Shown here: in pieces, positions 56,542 to 64,000 of the stretch
How the letters are laid out: every line of letters begins with the position of its first letter
Position numbering within the stretch: the first letter of the stretch is position 1
From: Streptacidiphilus melanogenes
GTDB taxonomy: Bacteria; Actinomycetota; Actinomycetes; Streptomycetales; Streptomycetaceae
Length of the DNA: 64,000 nucleotides
Assembly (NCBI RefSeq): GCF_000787835.1
Contig: NZ_BBPP01000021.1
Location: 61,137 to 125,136 of the forward strand
Reading direction: 5' to 3'
Made by a program: the position numbers and the translations under genes
Notes under the pieces: generated by a model
The model's database searches: none
Told to the model about the DNA's origin: nothing
What the model saw: only the letters and a program-made list of their open reading frames with translations

Positions 56542-56561
56542 ACTTCAAGTGCGCTTGAAGT
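56542..56561. promoter_or_regulatory. SoxR box at soxR
   Basis: Arms ACTTCAAG (56542-56549) and CTTGAAGT (56554-56561) around TGCG, a perfect 8-4-8 dyad matching the CTTCAAG/CTTGAAG SoxR operator type. It lies just upstream of soxR. Confidence 0.88.
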
Positions 56562-56609
56562 CCCAGCCTAGCGCCGCGTTCCCTGCCCGGGTCGCTCGGC
56601 AGCCGGGCC

Positions 56610-57242
56610 TCAGTAGAAGCCGTGGAACGGGAACGCGGACAGCGCCAGACCGAGCGCAGCCGCGAGGATGCCGGCCCTGGCCCCGCCCCAGCCCTGTCGG
56701 GCGGAGGCGGGCAGTGACCGCGCGGGCGCGCTCACGCGCGTCTCCGGCGGCGCGCTGTCGATCCTCGTCGACGTCACCTGCCCGGCGAAGCCGGCCGGCG
56801 GGCGGGGGTGCACCCGGACCTCCCAGGGGTGCGCGCCGTCGTGGTCCACCACGATCGTGCGACCGACCCGGAAGTCGTCCAGATCCATCAGGTTCACCAC
56901 GGCCGTGGTCTCGACACGGCAGCCGGATCGGCCCTCCGGCGCGACGGTGAGGTCGAGGCGCAGCGGAACATCGGGGCCGTCGCCGACGGCGCGGACGGAC
57001 TCGATCCGCGCCATGACCGTCTCCCACCGGGGCGGTTCCACCGCCGCGGTCACCGTCGCCAGTCGCCTGCGTCGTCCGGCGAAGAGCAGCGCGAACGCGC
57101 CGATCCCCGTCCACGGCGCCAGGTTCGCCGAGACGACGGTCAGCACCACGCTCCAGCTCGTGTCCTCGGCCAGGATGCCGGCGACGAGCCCCCCGACCTC
57201 GACACCCAGCACCACGCACAGCAGCAGCCCGACCCAGTACAG
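56610..57242 (-). CDS. DUF3592-like membrane protein, possible CTG start
   Basis: About 210 residues: two N-terminal TM helices (LYWVGLLLCVVLGVEVGGLV and VLTVVSANLAPWTGIGAFAL), a soluble beta domain (about 75-180) and a C-terminal hydrophobic helix ending SAFPFHGFY. No ATG, GTG or TTG is placed to include the first helix; a CTG at 57242 has AAGGA eight bases upstream and is the best start. A downstream GTG (57215) would cut the first helix. Domain assignment is tentative. Confidence 0.6.
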   Translation of the reverse strand: MYWVGLLLCVVLGVEVGGLVAGILAEDTSWSVVLTVVSANLAPWTGIGAFALLFAGRRRRLATVTAAVEPPRWETVMARIESVRAVGDGPDVPLRLDLTVAPEGRSGCRVETTAVVNLMDLDDFRVGRTIVVDHDGAHPWEVRVHPRPPAGFAGQVTSTRIDSAPPETRVSAPARSLPASARQGWGGARAGILAAALGLALSAFPFHGFY

Positions 57243-57328
57243 TGCGTGTTCCTTCCCCCTCGGCCCGCATGGCCGGCGTGCGCAGCCTACTGGGAGCAGG
57301 GCCGGGGTGGAGTGCGGGATGCCTCTGG

Positions 57329-58303
57329 TCAGATCCAGTCGCGCTTCTTGAATCCCAGGTAGAGCAGTACGGAGATCACGATCATGGCCCCGGTGGAGGT
57401 AACGAAGCCCCACTCCTTGCTGAACCCCGGGTAGGGGACGTTCTGCCCGTAGAAGCCCGTGATCGCGGTCGGCACGGCGATGATGGCCGCCCAGCTGGTC
57501 ACCTTCTTCATGATCATGTTCATGCGGTTCCCCTGGACGGTGAGGTTCGTCTCCATGATGGAGCCGACCAGGTCGCGCAGTGACTCGGTCCACTCGGTGG
57601 CCCGCAGGACGTGGTCGTAGACGTCCTGGTAGTAGGGGACCATCGGCTCGGCGACGATGTGCAGGTCGCGGCGCAGCAGGGAGTTCACCACCTCCCGCAT
57701 CGGCAGCACGACCCGGCGCAGGTGCACCAGCGTCTTGCGCAGCTCGAACGACCGGCGCTGCACCTCCTGGACCTGCCGCCGGCCCTCCTCGAACAGCAGG
57801 TCCTCCAACTGCTCCAGCCGGTCGTCGAGATCCTGCACCGCGGCGAAGTGGCCGTCCACGACGAAGTCCAGCAGCCCGTAGAGCAGGAACCCCACCCCGT
57901 ACCGCGCCAGCTCCGGCGTGTCGTCCCACCGCGCGACGACCGCCTCGATGTCGAAGCGGTCGTCGGGCCGGACGGTGATCAGCGCGTTGGCGGTGATGAA
58001 CACCGAGATCTCGGTGGTGTCCAGACCGTCCCCGTCCGGCTCGGCGTGCACCGCGTAGGTGCTCAGGAAGGAGTGTGTGCGGTAGCGGTCCAGCTTGGGG
58101 CGCTGGTGTTCGTGGCGGGCGTCCTCGACCGCCAGCTCGTGCAGCCCGAACTCCTCCGAGATCATGGCGAAGTCGTCCGGGGTGGGCGCGCACAGATCCA
58201 GCCACACCACCGCGTCGGGATCGCCCACGTAGTCGGAGATGTCCGCGGAGGGAAAGTCCTCCAGGACCAGATTGCCGTCCCGGTACAGCCGAGTCCTCGC
58301 CAT
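57329..58303 (-). CDS. corA: CorA-family magnesium/cobalt transporter
   Basis: 324 residues: a large cytoplasmic alpha/beta domain, long helices (RRVVLPMREVVNSLLRRD, a typical CorA stalk) and two C-terminal TM helices with the pore-loop signature YGQN (YGQNVPYPGF) in place of the usual YGMN. Forms a pentameric divalent-metal channel. It lies upstream of the DUF3592-like gene on the same strand. Confidence 0.9.
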   Translation of the reverse strand: MARTRLYRDGNLVLEDFPSADISDYVGDPDAVVWLDLCAPTPDDFAMISEEFGLHELAVEDARHEHQRPKLDRYRTHSFLSTYAVHAEPDGDGLDTTEISVFITANALITVRPDDRFDIEAVVARWDDTPELARYGVGFLLYGLLDFVVDGHFAAVQDLDDRLEQLEDLLFEEGRRQVQEVQRRSFELRKTLVHLRRVVLPMREVVNSLLRRDLHIVAEPMVPYYQDVYDHVLRATEWTESLRDLVGSIMETNLTVQGNRMNMIMKKVTSWAAIIAVPTAITGFYGQNVPYPGFSKEWGFVTSTGAMIVISVLLYLGFKKRDWI

Positions 58304-58408
58304 ACCGCCACCATACGGGCGCGAGCGCGACCCGACGGCGGTGTCACCCCGAGCGTCGGCGTCATGAGCGCGTGCACCGCTTCGTTCGGGCTCTGGCATG
58401 ATGCCCGG

Positions 58409-59011
58409 ATGATCGTTCCGATACCGGCTGTTGTTCCCCAGGGCCGGATGGGCCGAGCCGAACAGCCCGCGTTCCGCCTGGCCTGCGGCTTGGAGCTGCG
58501 CCCATGGTGCGCCGAGGACGCGCAGGTTCTCGCGGACGCGTGCCGGGACCCGGACGTCCAGCGCTGGAACCGCCCGGGGGAGCTGTCGCTCGAGGCCGCG
58601 CGCGCCCGGATCGGTCGCTGGGAGAAGCGCTGGCAGGACGAAGCGGCCGCGATCTGGGCGATTGCCGAACCCGGAGCGACGAGCCCGGTGGGCTTGATCG
58701 GTCTGAGCGATGTCGATCTCGGCGGCGGCAGTGCCGAGTTTCTCTACTGGCTCCTTCCGGGCGGCCGGGGTCGAGGGGCGATGGCCGACGCGGTCCTCCG
58801 CATCAGTCGCTGGGCGCTGGACGACCTCGGGCTGCACCGCCTCCGGATCACCCATTCCGTCGCCAATACGGCCTCCTGCCGGGTGGCGGAGAAGGCCGGC
58901 TTCACCCTGGAGGGAACGATGCGCAGCGCCCTGCTCCACCACGACGGTTGGCATGACGAGCACCTCCACGCCCGGGTTCAGGGTGACGACTGGCCAGACC
59001 TCGGACGGTAG
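58409..59011 (+). CDS. GNAT-family N-acetyltransferase
   Basis: 200 residues of the RimJ/RimL-like type: LELRPWCAEDAQVLADACRD, LYWLLPGGRGRGAMADAV (acetyl-CoA loop) and HSVANTASCRVAEKAGF. Substrate unknown. No Shine-Dalgarno; CATGAT lies six bases before the ATG, so it may be leaderless. Confidence 0.87.
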   Translation: MIVPIPAVVPQGRMGRAEQPAFRLACGLELRPWCAEDAQVLADACRDPDVQRWNRPGELSLEAARARIGRWEKRWQDEAAAIWAIAEPGATSPVGLIGLSDVDLGGGSAEFLYWLLPGGRGRGAMADAVLRISRWALDDLGLHRLRITHSVANTASCRVAEKAGFTLEGTMRSALLHHDGWHDEHLHARVQGDDWPDLGR

Positions 59012-59416
59012 GGAGCTGCATGGGAACCGGGCTCTCGCCCGGCGCGTCGGGTTTCGTGCGGTGGGGTGGCGGCGCGGGGTGCAGACGCTGGAAGACCTGC
59101 TCGACCAGGACGGCGACGCGGAAAGCGCCGCGCGGGCGAAGGGCGGCTGTCTGACCGGCTGCCTGGGTGGATCGGGGTGCTCGCTCGGCTCCGATCGGGG
59201 CGCCTGGGAGCGCGGCTCTGGTGCGGACTGGCCCTACTCGTCGGCGCCGGCAACCGACAACGTGACCGTGCTGAGCCGGTCGGGCCGGAACGAGTTCGAA
59301 TCTCCGTGTGAGGTAGGCCGGTTGAGGTGTTCCGTACGTCGACTGGAGGGCCCGGCCAGCTGAACCGCGAGGGCCCGGCTTGACCTCAAGTGCGCTTGAA
59401 GTTGCACGCTCATCCC
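59012..59416. other. Intergenic region without a supported gene
   Basis: Contains a small CCGGGC-TCTC-GCCCGG hairpin (59027-59042), possibly the terminator of the acetyltransferase gene, and the SoxR box and promoter of the transketolase pair at its right end. Open frames in between have no ribosome-binding site or recognisable domain. Confidence 0.5.
59380..59410 (+). promoter_or_regulatory. SoxR-controlled promoter of the transketolase pair
   Basis: SoxR box ACCTCAAG (59383-59390), TGCG, CTTGAAGT (59395-59402), identical to the soxR box over 19 of 20 bases. It lies between -35 TTGACC (59380-59385) and a -10-like CACGCT (59405-59410), spacer 19 bases, the long spacing typical of MerR-type activation. 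The ATG follows six bases later. Confidence 0.8.
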
Positions 59417-60130
59417 ATGACGCTGACCACGGCGGACGCCGACACCCGCACGCTGTACACCTTCGATGACCTGGCCGGGCTGATGAGCCGGATGACCGGC
59501 GCCGACAAACACGGGCCGGCCGCGAGTTCGACCCTGGACGTGCTGTGGGTCCTGTACGACCGGGTGCTGAGGGTCGCCCCCGAGGCCGTCGACGATGCGG
59601 CGCGGGACCGCTTCCTGCTGTCCAAGGGGCACGGTCCGATGGCCTACTACGCCGTGCTCGCCGCCAAGGGGTTCATCGCGCCGGAGCTGTTGGAGGGCTT
59701 CGGTGGCTACGACTCCCCGCTGGGTCACCACCCGGACCGGACGCTGGTCCCGGGTGTGGAGATCGGCAGTGGCTCGCTCGGTCACGGACTGCCGCTCGGC
59801 GTCGGGACCGCGCTGGGGCTGCGGGCGCAGGGGCTGCTGGACCCCGCCGTGTGGGTGCTGGTCGGTGACGCCGAGTTGGACGAGGGCAGCAACCACGAGG
59901 CGATCGCCTATGCCGGAGCGGCCGGGCTGGAGCGGCTGCACACCGTCGTGATCGACAACCAGTCCGCCACGCACGGATGGCACGGCGGGGTCGCCTCGCA
60001 CTTCGCCGCTGCGGGCTGGTCGACGGCGACCGTCGACGGTCGCGACCACGCTGCGCTGTTCGAGGCGTTCACCACGCCGCACCCGGGACGGCCGCACGCG
60101 GTCGTCGCCGTCGTCGAGCCCAAGAACTGA
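59417..60130 (+). CDS. Transketolase, N-terminal (TPP-binding) subunit
   Basis: 237 residues: SKGHGPMAYYAVLA, GSLGHGLPLGVGTALGLR and the TPP/Mg motif VGDAELDEGSNHEA, the N-terminal domain of split transketolases. It lies 21 bases upstream of the second subunit. Split transketolases work on sugar phosphates or in secondary metabolism (unusual C7 or aminosugar units); the substrate is not readable. Transcription appears leaderless from a SoxR-boxed promoter, so the pair may be induced by redox-active compounds. Confidence 0.92.
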   Translation: MTLTTADADTRTLYTFDDLAGLMSRMTGADKHGPAASSTLDVLWVLYDRVLRVAPEAVDDAARDRFLLSKGHGPMAYYAVLAAKGFIAPELLEGFGGYDSPLGHHPDRTLVPGVEIGSGSLGHGLPLGVGTALGLRAQGLLDPAVWVLVGDAELDEGSNHEAIAYAGAAGLERLHTVVIDNQSATHGWHGGVASHFAAAGWSTATVDGRDHAALFEAFTTPHPGRPHAVVAVVEPKN

Positions 60131-60151
60131 ACCGACCGGGGGATTCCTGCC

Positions 60152-61081
60152 ATGACCACCACCGCTGCCGCGACCATGCGTGACCGTTTCATCTCCACCG
60201 CGAGCGACCTCCTGGAGGAGGACCCGCGCCTCGCCGTCGTGCTCGCCGACATCTCCGCCTCCGGATTCGACGCCGCCGCGGCGGCACATCCCGACCGGGT
60301 CGTCAACGTCGGGATCCGCGAGCAGCTGCTGATCGGTGCGACCGGCGGCCTCGCGCTGACCGGGCTGCGCCCGATCGCCCACACCTTCGGCAGCTTCCTC
60401 GTCGAGCGTCCCTTCGAGCAGGTGAAGCTGGACCTCGGGCACCAGGGTGTCGGCGCGGTGCTGGTCAGTGCGCTCGGCTCCTACGACTGGCCGGCCGGGG
60501 GCCGCACTCACATGTCGCCGGGCGACGTGGCCCTGCTCGACACCCTGCCCGGCTGGACGGTGCACGTCCCCGGCCACCCGGACGAGGCGGAGCTGCTGCT
60601 CCGCGACGCCGCCGCCGCCGACGGTCTCGTCTACGTCCGCCTGTCGCTGCAGCGCAACGCGGAGGCCCGGCCCGTCACCCCCGGCCGTTTCCTGACCGTC
60701 CGTGAGGGGCGCGGCGGACCGGTGGTGATCGCGGTCGGCCCGGTGCTCGACGACGTGCTGGCGGCGGTCGAAGGCCTGAACGCGACCGTGCTCTACGCCT
60801 CGACGGTCCGGCCGTTCGACTTCGCGGCCCTGCGCGGCGCGCTCAGGGACCGGGCGAGCGCGGAGGTGGTCGTCGTCGAGCCCTACCTGGCGGGCACCTC
60901 GACCCCGTTCGTCACGGAGGCCCTCACCGACCTCCCGCACCGCGTTCTCGGCCTCGGCGTCTCGCGGCAGGAACTGCGGCACTACGGGACGATGCAGGAG
61001 CACATCGCCGCCCACGGCCTGGACGCCCGCTCGCTGCGGGCGCGGATCAGCACCTGGGCGAGCCCTCAGAGCCGGTCCTAG
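60152..61081 (+). CDS. Transketolase, C-terminal subunit
   Basis: 309 residues: pyrimidine-binding domain (VVNVGIREQLLIGATGGLAL, with the catalytic Glu; AHTFGSFLVERPFEQVKLD) and C-terminal domain (ASTVRPFDFAALRGALRD). Completes the two-subunit enzyme with the preceding gene. GGGGGA precedes the ATG. Its last bases overlap the convergent small frame at 61078. Confidence 0.92.
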   Translation: MTTTAAATMRDRFISTASDLLEEDPRLAVVLADISASGFDAAAAAHPDRVVNVGIREQLLIGATGGLALTGLRPIAHTFGSFLVERPFEQVKLDLGHQGVGAVLVSALGSYDWPAGGRTHMSPGDVALLDTLPGWTVHVPGHPDEAELLLRDAAAADGLVYVRLSLQRNAEARPVTPGRFLTVREGRGGPVVIAVGPVLDDVLAAVEGLNATVLYASTVRPFDFAALRGALRDRASAEVVVVEPYLAGTSTPFVTEALTDLPHRVLGLGVSRQELRHYGTMQEHIAAHGLDARSLRARISTWASPQSRS

Positions 61082-61224
61082 GCGTGGCGCCAGCCGTTGC
61101 GGCGGCCGCGCCGTCGTGCCGGGAAGTCGACGACGGTGCCCGGATCCCCGCGCAGCGCCGGCGGCACCAGCGCGCGCGGACGGTTGAAGCGCCGGACGAA
61201 CGCCGCGTCCAGGGCGAGGGTCAT
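61078..61224 (-). CDS. Possible small hypothetical protein
   Basis: 48 residues, very basic (LDAAFVRRFNRPRALVP and a tail RRRGRRNGWRHA). GGTGG precedes the ATG. It overlaps the transketolase stop by four bases. The frame stays open further upstream. Real coding status doubtful; it could be a gene fragment. Confidence 0.3.
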   Translation of the reverse strand: MTLALDAAFVRRFNRPRALVPPALRGDPGTVVDFPARRRGRRNGWRHA

Positions 61225-61474
61225 GGGGACCACCGCCCGGAGCCGGCTGCGCCGTCGGCGCTCGGACCAGGTGGCGGGGGTGCCCTGGGCAGCCTCCGGC
61301 GCAGCGTTCCGGCTCCGTCGCGCCACCGCGTCCGTCCGGGCGACGAGGGCGGCCCACCACCGGACCCACAGCACCCGGGACGACCACGTGGCTCTCCCCC
61401 TGAAAGCACGCCAGCGCGCCAAGTGCGGGCGGCTTTCGGGGCGGAGGCCAGAGGCGTGGCGACAGAGGTGAGCG

Positions 61475-63016
61475 TCAGCGGCTGGTGCGGCGCATGAGGA
61501 ACCAGACCAGCGCCGCGGCGGCGACCAGCAGGCCGCCGGAGAGCAGCGCGGCGACGTTCAGCCCGTGGACGAAGGACTCCTGCGCCGCGCGCAGCAGGCT
61601 CTCGCCCTCAGCGGTCGGCAGGGCGTGCGCGGACTCGACCGCGCCGCCGAGTGAGTTGCGGGCGGCTTCCGAACTGCCCGCCGGGAGGCCGGAGCGGTAG
61701 ATCGCCGTGGTCACGGTGCCGACCAGGGCGATGCCGAGGGCCGTGCCCAGCTCGTACGCCGTCTCGGAGACGGCGGAGGCCGCGCCGGCCTTGGCGGCCG
61801 GGGACGCGTCCAGCACCATCGTCGTGGAGAGGGCGTAGACGGTGCCCTCGACCATGCCGATCGCCGTGAACGCGACGCCGATCACCAGGTAGGGCGTCGT
61901 GGCGTCCAGCCAGCCGAGCACGCCGATGCCGAGACCCATCGCCAGCAGCGCGCCCGCCAGGGCGCGGCGGTGGCCGGCGCGCGACGCGAGCCGCGCGGCG
62001 ACCAGCGCGCCCAGCGTGGACCCGGCGAACGCCGGCATGTCGGCGAGGCCGGCGACCAGCGGAGAGTAGCCGCGGACCAGCTGGAAGTACTGGGCCAGGA
62101 AGAAGACGACGCCGGAGAGCCCGATCAGGGCGATCAGCGCGGCCAGCACCGCCGCCGTGAACCGGCGGTTGGCGAAGAGCCGCACGTCCAGCAGCGGCAT
62201 CGGCAGCCGCAGCTGGCGGCGCCAGAAGGCGGTCAGACAGAGGACGCCGAGCACGCCGGCGAGCCAGACGTCCGGGCGAGCCAGGCCCTCGACGGCGCCC
62301 TCCTTGACGGCGTAGACCGTGCCGATGATGCCGACCAGCGACAGGCCCACGCTCGGCAGGTCCCATGCGCCCGGCTTCGGGTCACGGGACTCGGGCAGCA
62401 GGCGTGCGCCGAGTACCAGCAGCACCAGCACCAGCGGCACGTTGATCAGGAAGACGGACCCCCACCAGAAGTGCTCCAGCAGCACACCGCCCAGCAGCGG
62501 ACCGGCGGCCGCGCCGGCGGTCGCCGCGGCGCCCCAGATGCCGATGGCGCGGGCGCGCTCGCGGTCGTCGGGGAAGAGGGTGCGGATCAACGACAGCGTG
62601 GACGGCATGATCGTCGCACCGGCGACGCCCAGCAGGGCGCGGGCGGCGATCAGCCAGCCGGCGCTCGGGGCGTAGGCGGCCAGCAGTGAGGCGACGCCGA
62701 AGGCGGCCGCGCCGAGCAGCAGCAGCTTGCGGCGGCCGATGCGGTCGCTGAGCGAGCCCATGCTCACCAGCAGACCGGCGATGACGAAGGAGTAGCTGTC
62801 GCCGATCCAGAGCAGCTGCGGTGCGGAGGGGTTCAGGCTCTCGCTGATGAAGGGCAGCGCGAGGACCAGCACGGTGGCGTCGACGGCCACCAGGAGCACG
62901 GCCAGGACGAGGACCGCAAGCGCGGTCCAGCGGGTGCGCGGGCTGCCCGCGGGCGCACCCGGGCGGTTATATCGGTAGGCGGAGGTGGTCTGCGGCACGG
63001 TCATGTCCGTGGTCAT
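61475..63016 (-). CDS. MFS drug exporter, DHA2 (14-TMS) family
   Basis: 513 residues with 14 predicted helices. Motif A GSLSDRIGRRKLLLLGA, motif C region GAAATAGAAAGPLLGG, and VAVDATVLVLALPFI in TM1, as in EmrB/QacA-type antibiotic and antiseptic exporters. GAGAG precedes the ATG. It lies 69 bases downstream of a TetR gene on the same strand, so the regulator probably controls the exporter. Confidence 0.92.
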   Translation of the reverse strand: MTTDMTVPQTTSAYRYNRPGAPAGSPRTRWTALAVLVLAVLLVAVDATVLVLALPFISESLNPSAPQLLWIGDSYSFVIAGLLVSMGSLSDRIGRRKLLLLGAAAFGVASLLAAYAPSAGWLIAARALLGVAGATIMPSTLSLIRTLFPDDRERARAIGIWGAAATAGAAAGPLLGGVLLEHFWWGSVFLINVPLVLVLLVLGARLLPESRDPKPGAWDLPSVGLSLVGIIGTVYAVKEGAVEGLARPDVWLAGVLGVLCLTAFWRRQLRLPMPLLDVRLFANRRFTAAVLAALIALIGLSGVVFFLAQYFQLVRGYSPLVAGLADMPAFAGSTLGALVAARLASRAGHRRALAGALLAMGLGIGVLGWLDATTPYLVIGVAFTAIGMVEGTVYALSTTMVLDASPAAKAGAASAVSETAYELGTALGIALVGTVTTAIYRSGLPAGSSEAARNSLGGAVESAHALPTAEGESLLRAAQESFVHGLNVAALLSGGLLVAAAALVWFLMRRTSR

Positions 63017-63085
63017 CGGAGGCTCTCGGTCCTGGTGGCAGGGAAGTGTCGTGAGAAGCGGGGATCGAGTGCGGCGTCATCGGGG

Positions 63086-63631
63086 TCAGTCCCGGCGGAC
63101 CGCGCCGCCGAGGAACAGCTCGGTCAGCGCGCGGTTGCTCTCGCGGTGGGCGAGGCGTCCGTCCTGGACGGCCCAGCCGACACCGGCGAGCAGGTCGAAG
63201 AAGGCCTCGCTGAGCCAGGAGGCGGGCAGCTCGATCCGGAACGCGCCCGACTGCTGGCCGCGCAGGAAGAGCGCGGCGACGCGGGCGTCGACCCGGTCCC
63301 AGGCGTCGTTGATGGCGTCGTCGTCGAAGAGACGGCTCTCGCCGGAGATGAAGGCGACGAGCTGCGCGTGCGGAATCACCGCGTCCGCGAGACGTCGCAC
63401 GGCCGCGACGGGATCGCCCTCCTCGACGGTGGCGGCGTCCAGAGCCGCCCCCATCCGGGCCAGGGCCAGTGTGCCGATCTCGTGGATCAGCGCCTCACGG
63501 CCCGGGAAGAGCCGGTGCAGCGTGGCCCGGCTGATGCCGGCCGCCCGCGCGATCTCGTCCATCGCCGCGGTGGGCTGCCGTGAGAGCAGCCCGACGGCGG
63601 CGAGGAGGACGGATTCGCGATCGGTGGCCAT
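63086..63631 (-). CDS. TetR-family transcriptional regulator
   Basis: 181 residues: N-terminal TetR helix-turn-helix (AAMDEIARAAGISRATLHRLFPGREALI) and a ligand-binding helical domain. Probably represses the downstream MFS exporter. No Shine-Dalgarno; -10 TATCCT (63643-63638 on the minus strand) lies six bases before the ATG, so a leaderless transcript is likely. Confidence 0.92.
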   Translation of the reverse strand: MATDRESVLLAAVGLLSRQPTAAMDEIARAAGISRATLHRLFPGREALIHEIGTLALARMGAALDAATVEEGDPVAAVRRLADAVIPHAQLVAFISGESRLFDDDAINDAWDRVDARVAALFLRGQQSGAFRIELPASWLSEAFFDLLAGVGWAVQDGRLAHRESNRALTELFLGGAVRRD

Positions 63632-63650
63632 GGAGCAAGGATATATCAAG

Positions 63651-63668
63651 TGAGACAGCTATGTCTCA
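63651..63668. promoter_or_regulatory. TetR-type operator
   Basis: TGAGACA-GCTA-TGTCTCA, a perfect 7-4-7 dyad 20-37 bases upstream of the TetR start. It covers the likely -35 (GAGACA, 63667-63662 on the minus strand), consistent with autorepression. It also overlaps the stop codon of the upstream MOSC gene. Confidence 0.75.
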
Positions 63669-64000
63669 TGGGATAGTCGACTGTCTTGTCACCGAGTCGC
63701 CCAACCGGACCCGCCCGGGCCGTACGACCTGCGCGTACACGCCCACGCACGGCTCGGCCGGCCGGCCGGGAAGCGCAGGCACCCGATGGTGGACGGAGGG
63801 GACACGGAGCGCGTCCGCATCACCAGGGAGCGGACCGTGGGCCAGCGTCGGCACCGCGCACCGCGGGGTCGAGGCGACGACGCGCAGCACCAGCTCCGGG
63901 CCGACACGCCACTCCCGCCCGGCCCAGGCGTGCTCGGCGAACGGCTCCTCGGTGGTGTCGAGGACCAGATTGGGCCGGTACCGCTGCAGCTCGACCCGCC
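63666..64000 (-). CDS. MOSC-domain protein, partial (runs off the window)
   Basis: 111 codons at the 3' end of a gene whose start lies beyond the window: YRPNLVLDTTEEPFAEHAW, GREWRVG, LVLRVVASTPRCAVPTLAHG and a C-terminal VGVYAQVVRPGRVRLGDSV. The RPN...D...W...RC pattern is that of MOSC domains, which bind sulfur through a cysteine and occur in YcbX-like and molybdenum-cofactor sulfurase proteins. The likely sulfur-ligand Cys is in TPRCAVPT. Confidence 0.8.
   Translation of the reverse strand, partial: RVELQRYRPNLVLDTTEEPFAEHAWAGREWRVGPELVLRVVASTPRCAVPTLAHGPLPGDADALRVPSVHHRVPALPGRPAEPCVGVYAQVVRPGRVRLGDSVTRQSTIP

Noticed and set aside
59280..59320. GAGTTCGAATCTCC resembling a tRNA T-loop
   Set aside because: The T-stem pairs only three of five bases, and no acceptor, D or anticodon arm could be found upstream.

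Overview
The window is very GC-rich DNA. It has short intergenic gaps, GGAGG-type ribosome-binding sites, frequent GTG starts, two Methyltransf_19 (DUF574) methyltransferases, SARP, large LuxR, ROK and SoxR regulators, and a small bL37-like basic protein. Together these point to the chromosome of a Streptomycetaceae actinomycete (Streptomyces, Kitasatospora or Streptacidiphilus type). The genus is inferred. No rRNA, convincing tRNA, CRISPR array, insertion sequence or phage gene was seen.

Layout. 1-9.7 kb: bL37-like protein, GreA/GreB-type factor, methyltransferase, katG divergent from a Fur-family regulator with a Fur-type palindrome inside the katG promoter, a stand-alone hemC, a flavin monooxygenase with a DUF952 protein, small basic proteins, and a PEP-mutase-family enzyme. 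9.9-16.5 kb: a ClpB/ClpC-like ATPase translationally coupled to a family-5-like uracil-DNA glycosylase, a proline/glutamine-tailed membrane protein, the facing broken remains of an AraC regulator and a TauE/SafE transporter, and a second methyltransferase. 16.7-25.4 kb: two hydrolases, an MFS exporter, and a giant LuxR regulator surrounded by SHOCT and DUF6325 proteins. 25.5-34 kb: an antiporter, membrane proteins, a sulfatase remnant, phosphoketolase and a Gfo/Idh/MocA oxidoreductase.

34.1-39.5 kb is the most interesting region. A 1238-residue SARP/NB-ARC/TPR regulator with an expanded 38-residue repeat linker is followed by a 26-residue peptide gene ending AWYLWY and then a cytochrome P450. 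This matches the atropopeptide (tryptorubin) class of RiPPs, whose type member has core AWYIWY. A divergent small secreted two-cysteine peptide shares the promoter region, which carries heptamer repeats and a 12-bp inverted repeat that could be SARP-type sites.

39.7-55.9 kb: a flavoprotein disulfide reductase, a nitronate-monooxygenase-like enzyme, a PBP4-type carboxypeptidase, a GH27 alpha-galactosidase, a divergent LysE/Lrp pair, a class F-like sortase with a surface protein, and a ROK-regulated sugar ABC operon (binding protein, two permeases, oxidoreductase; no ATPase) followed by a PIG-L deacetylase. 56-64 kb: soxR with its own SoxR box, corA, a GNAT acetyltransferase, a split transketolase pair with a second near-identical SoxR box directly at its promoter, a drug-type MFS exporter with a TetR regulator and operator, and a MOSC-domain gene running off the end.

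Several genes have a -10-like hexamer six to eight bases before the start codon and no usable Shine-Dalgarno sequence, so leaderless transcripts appear common here.
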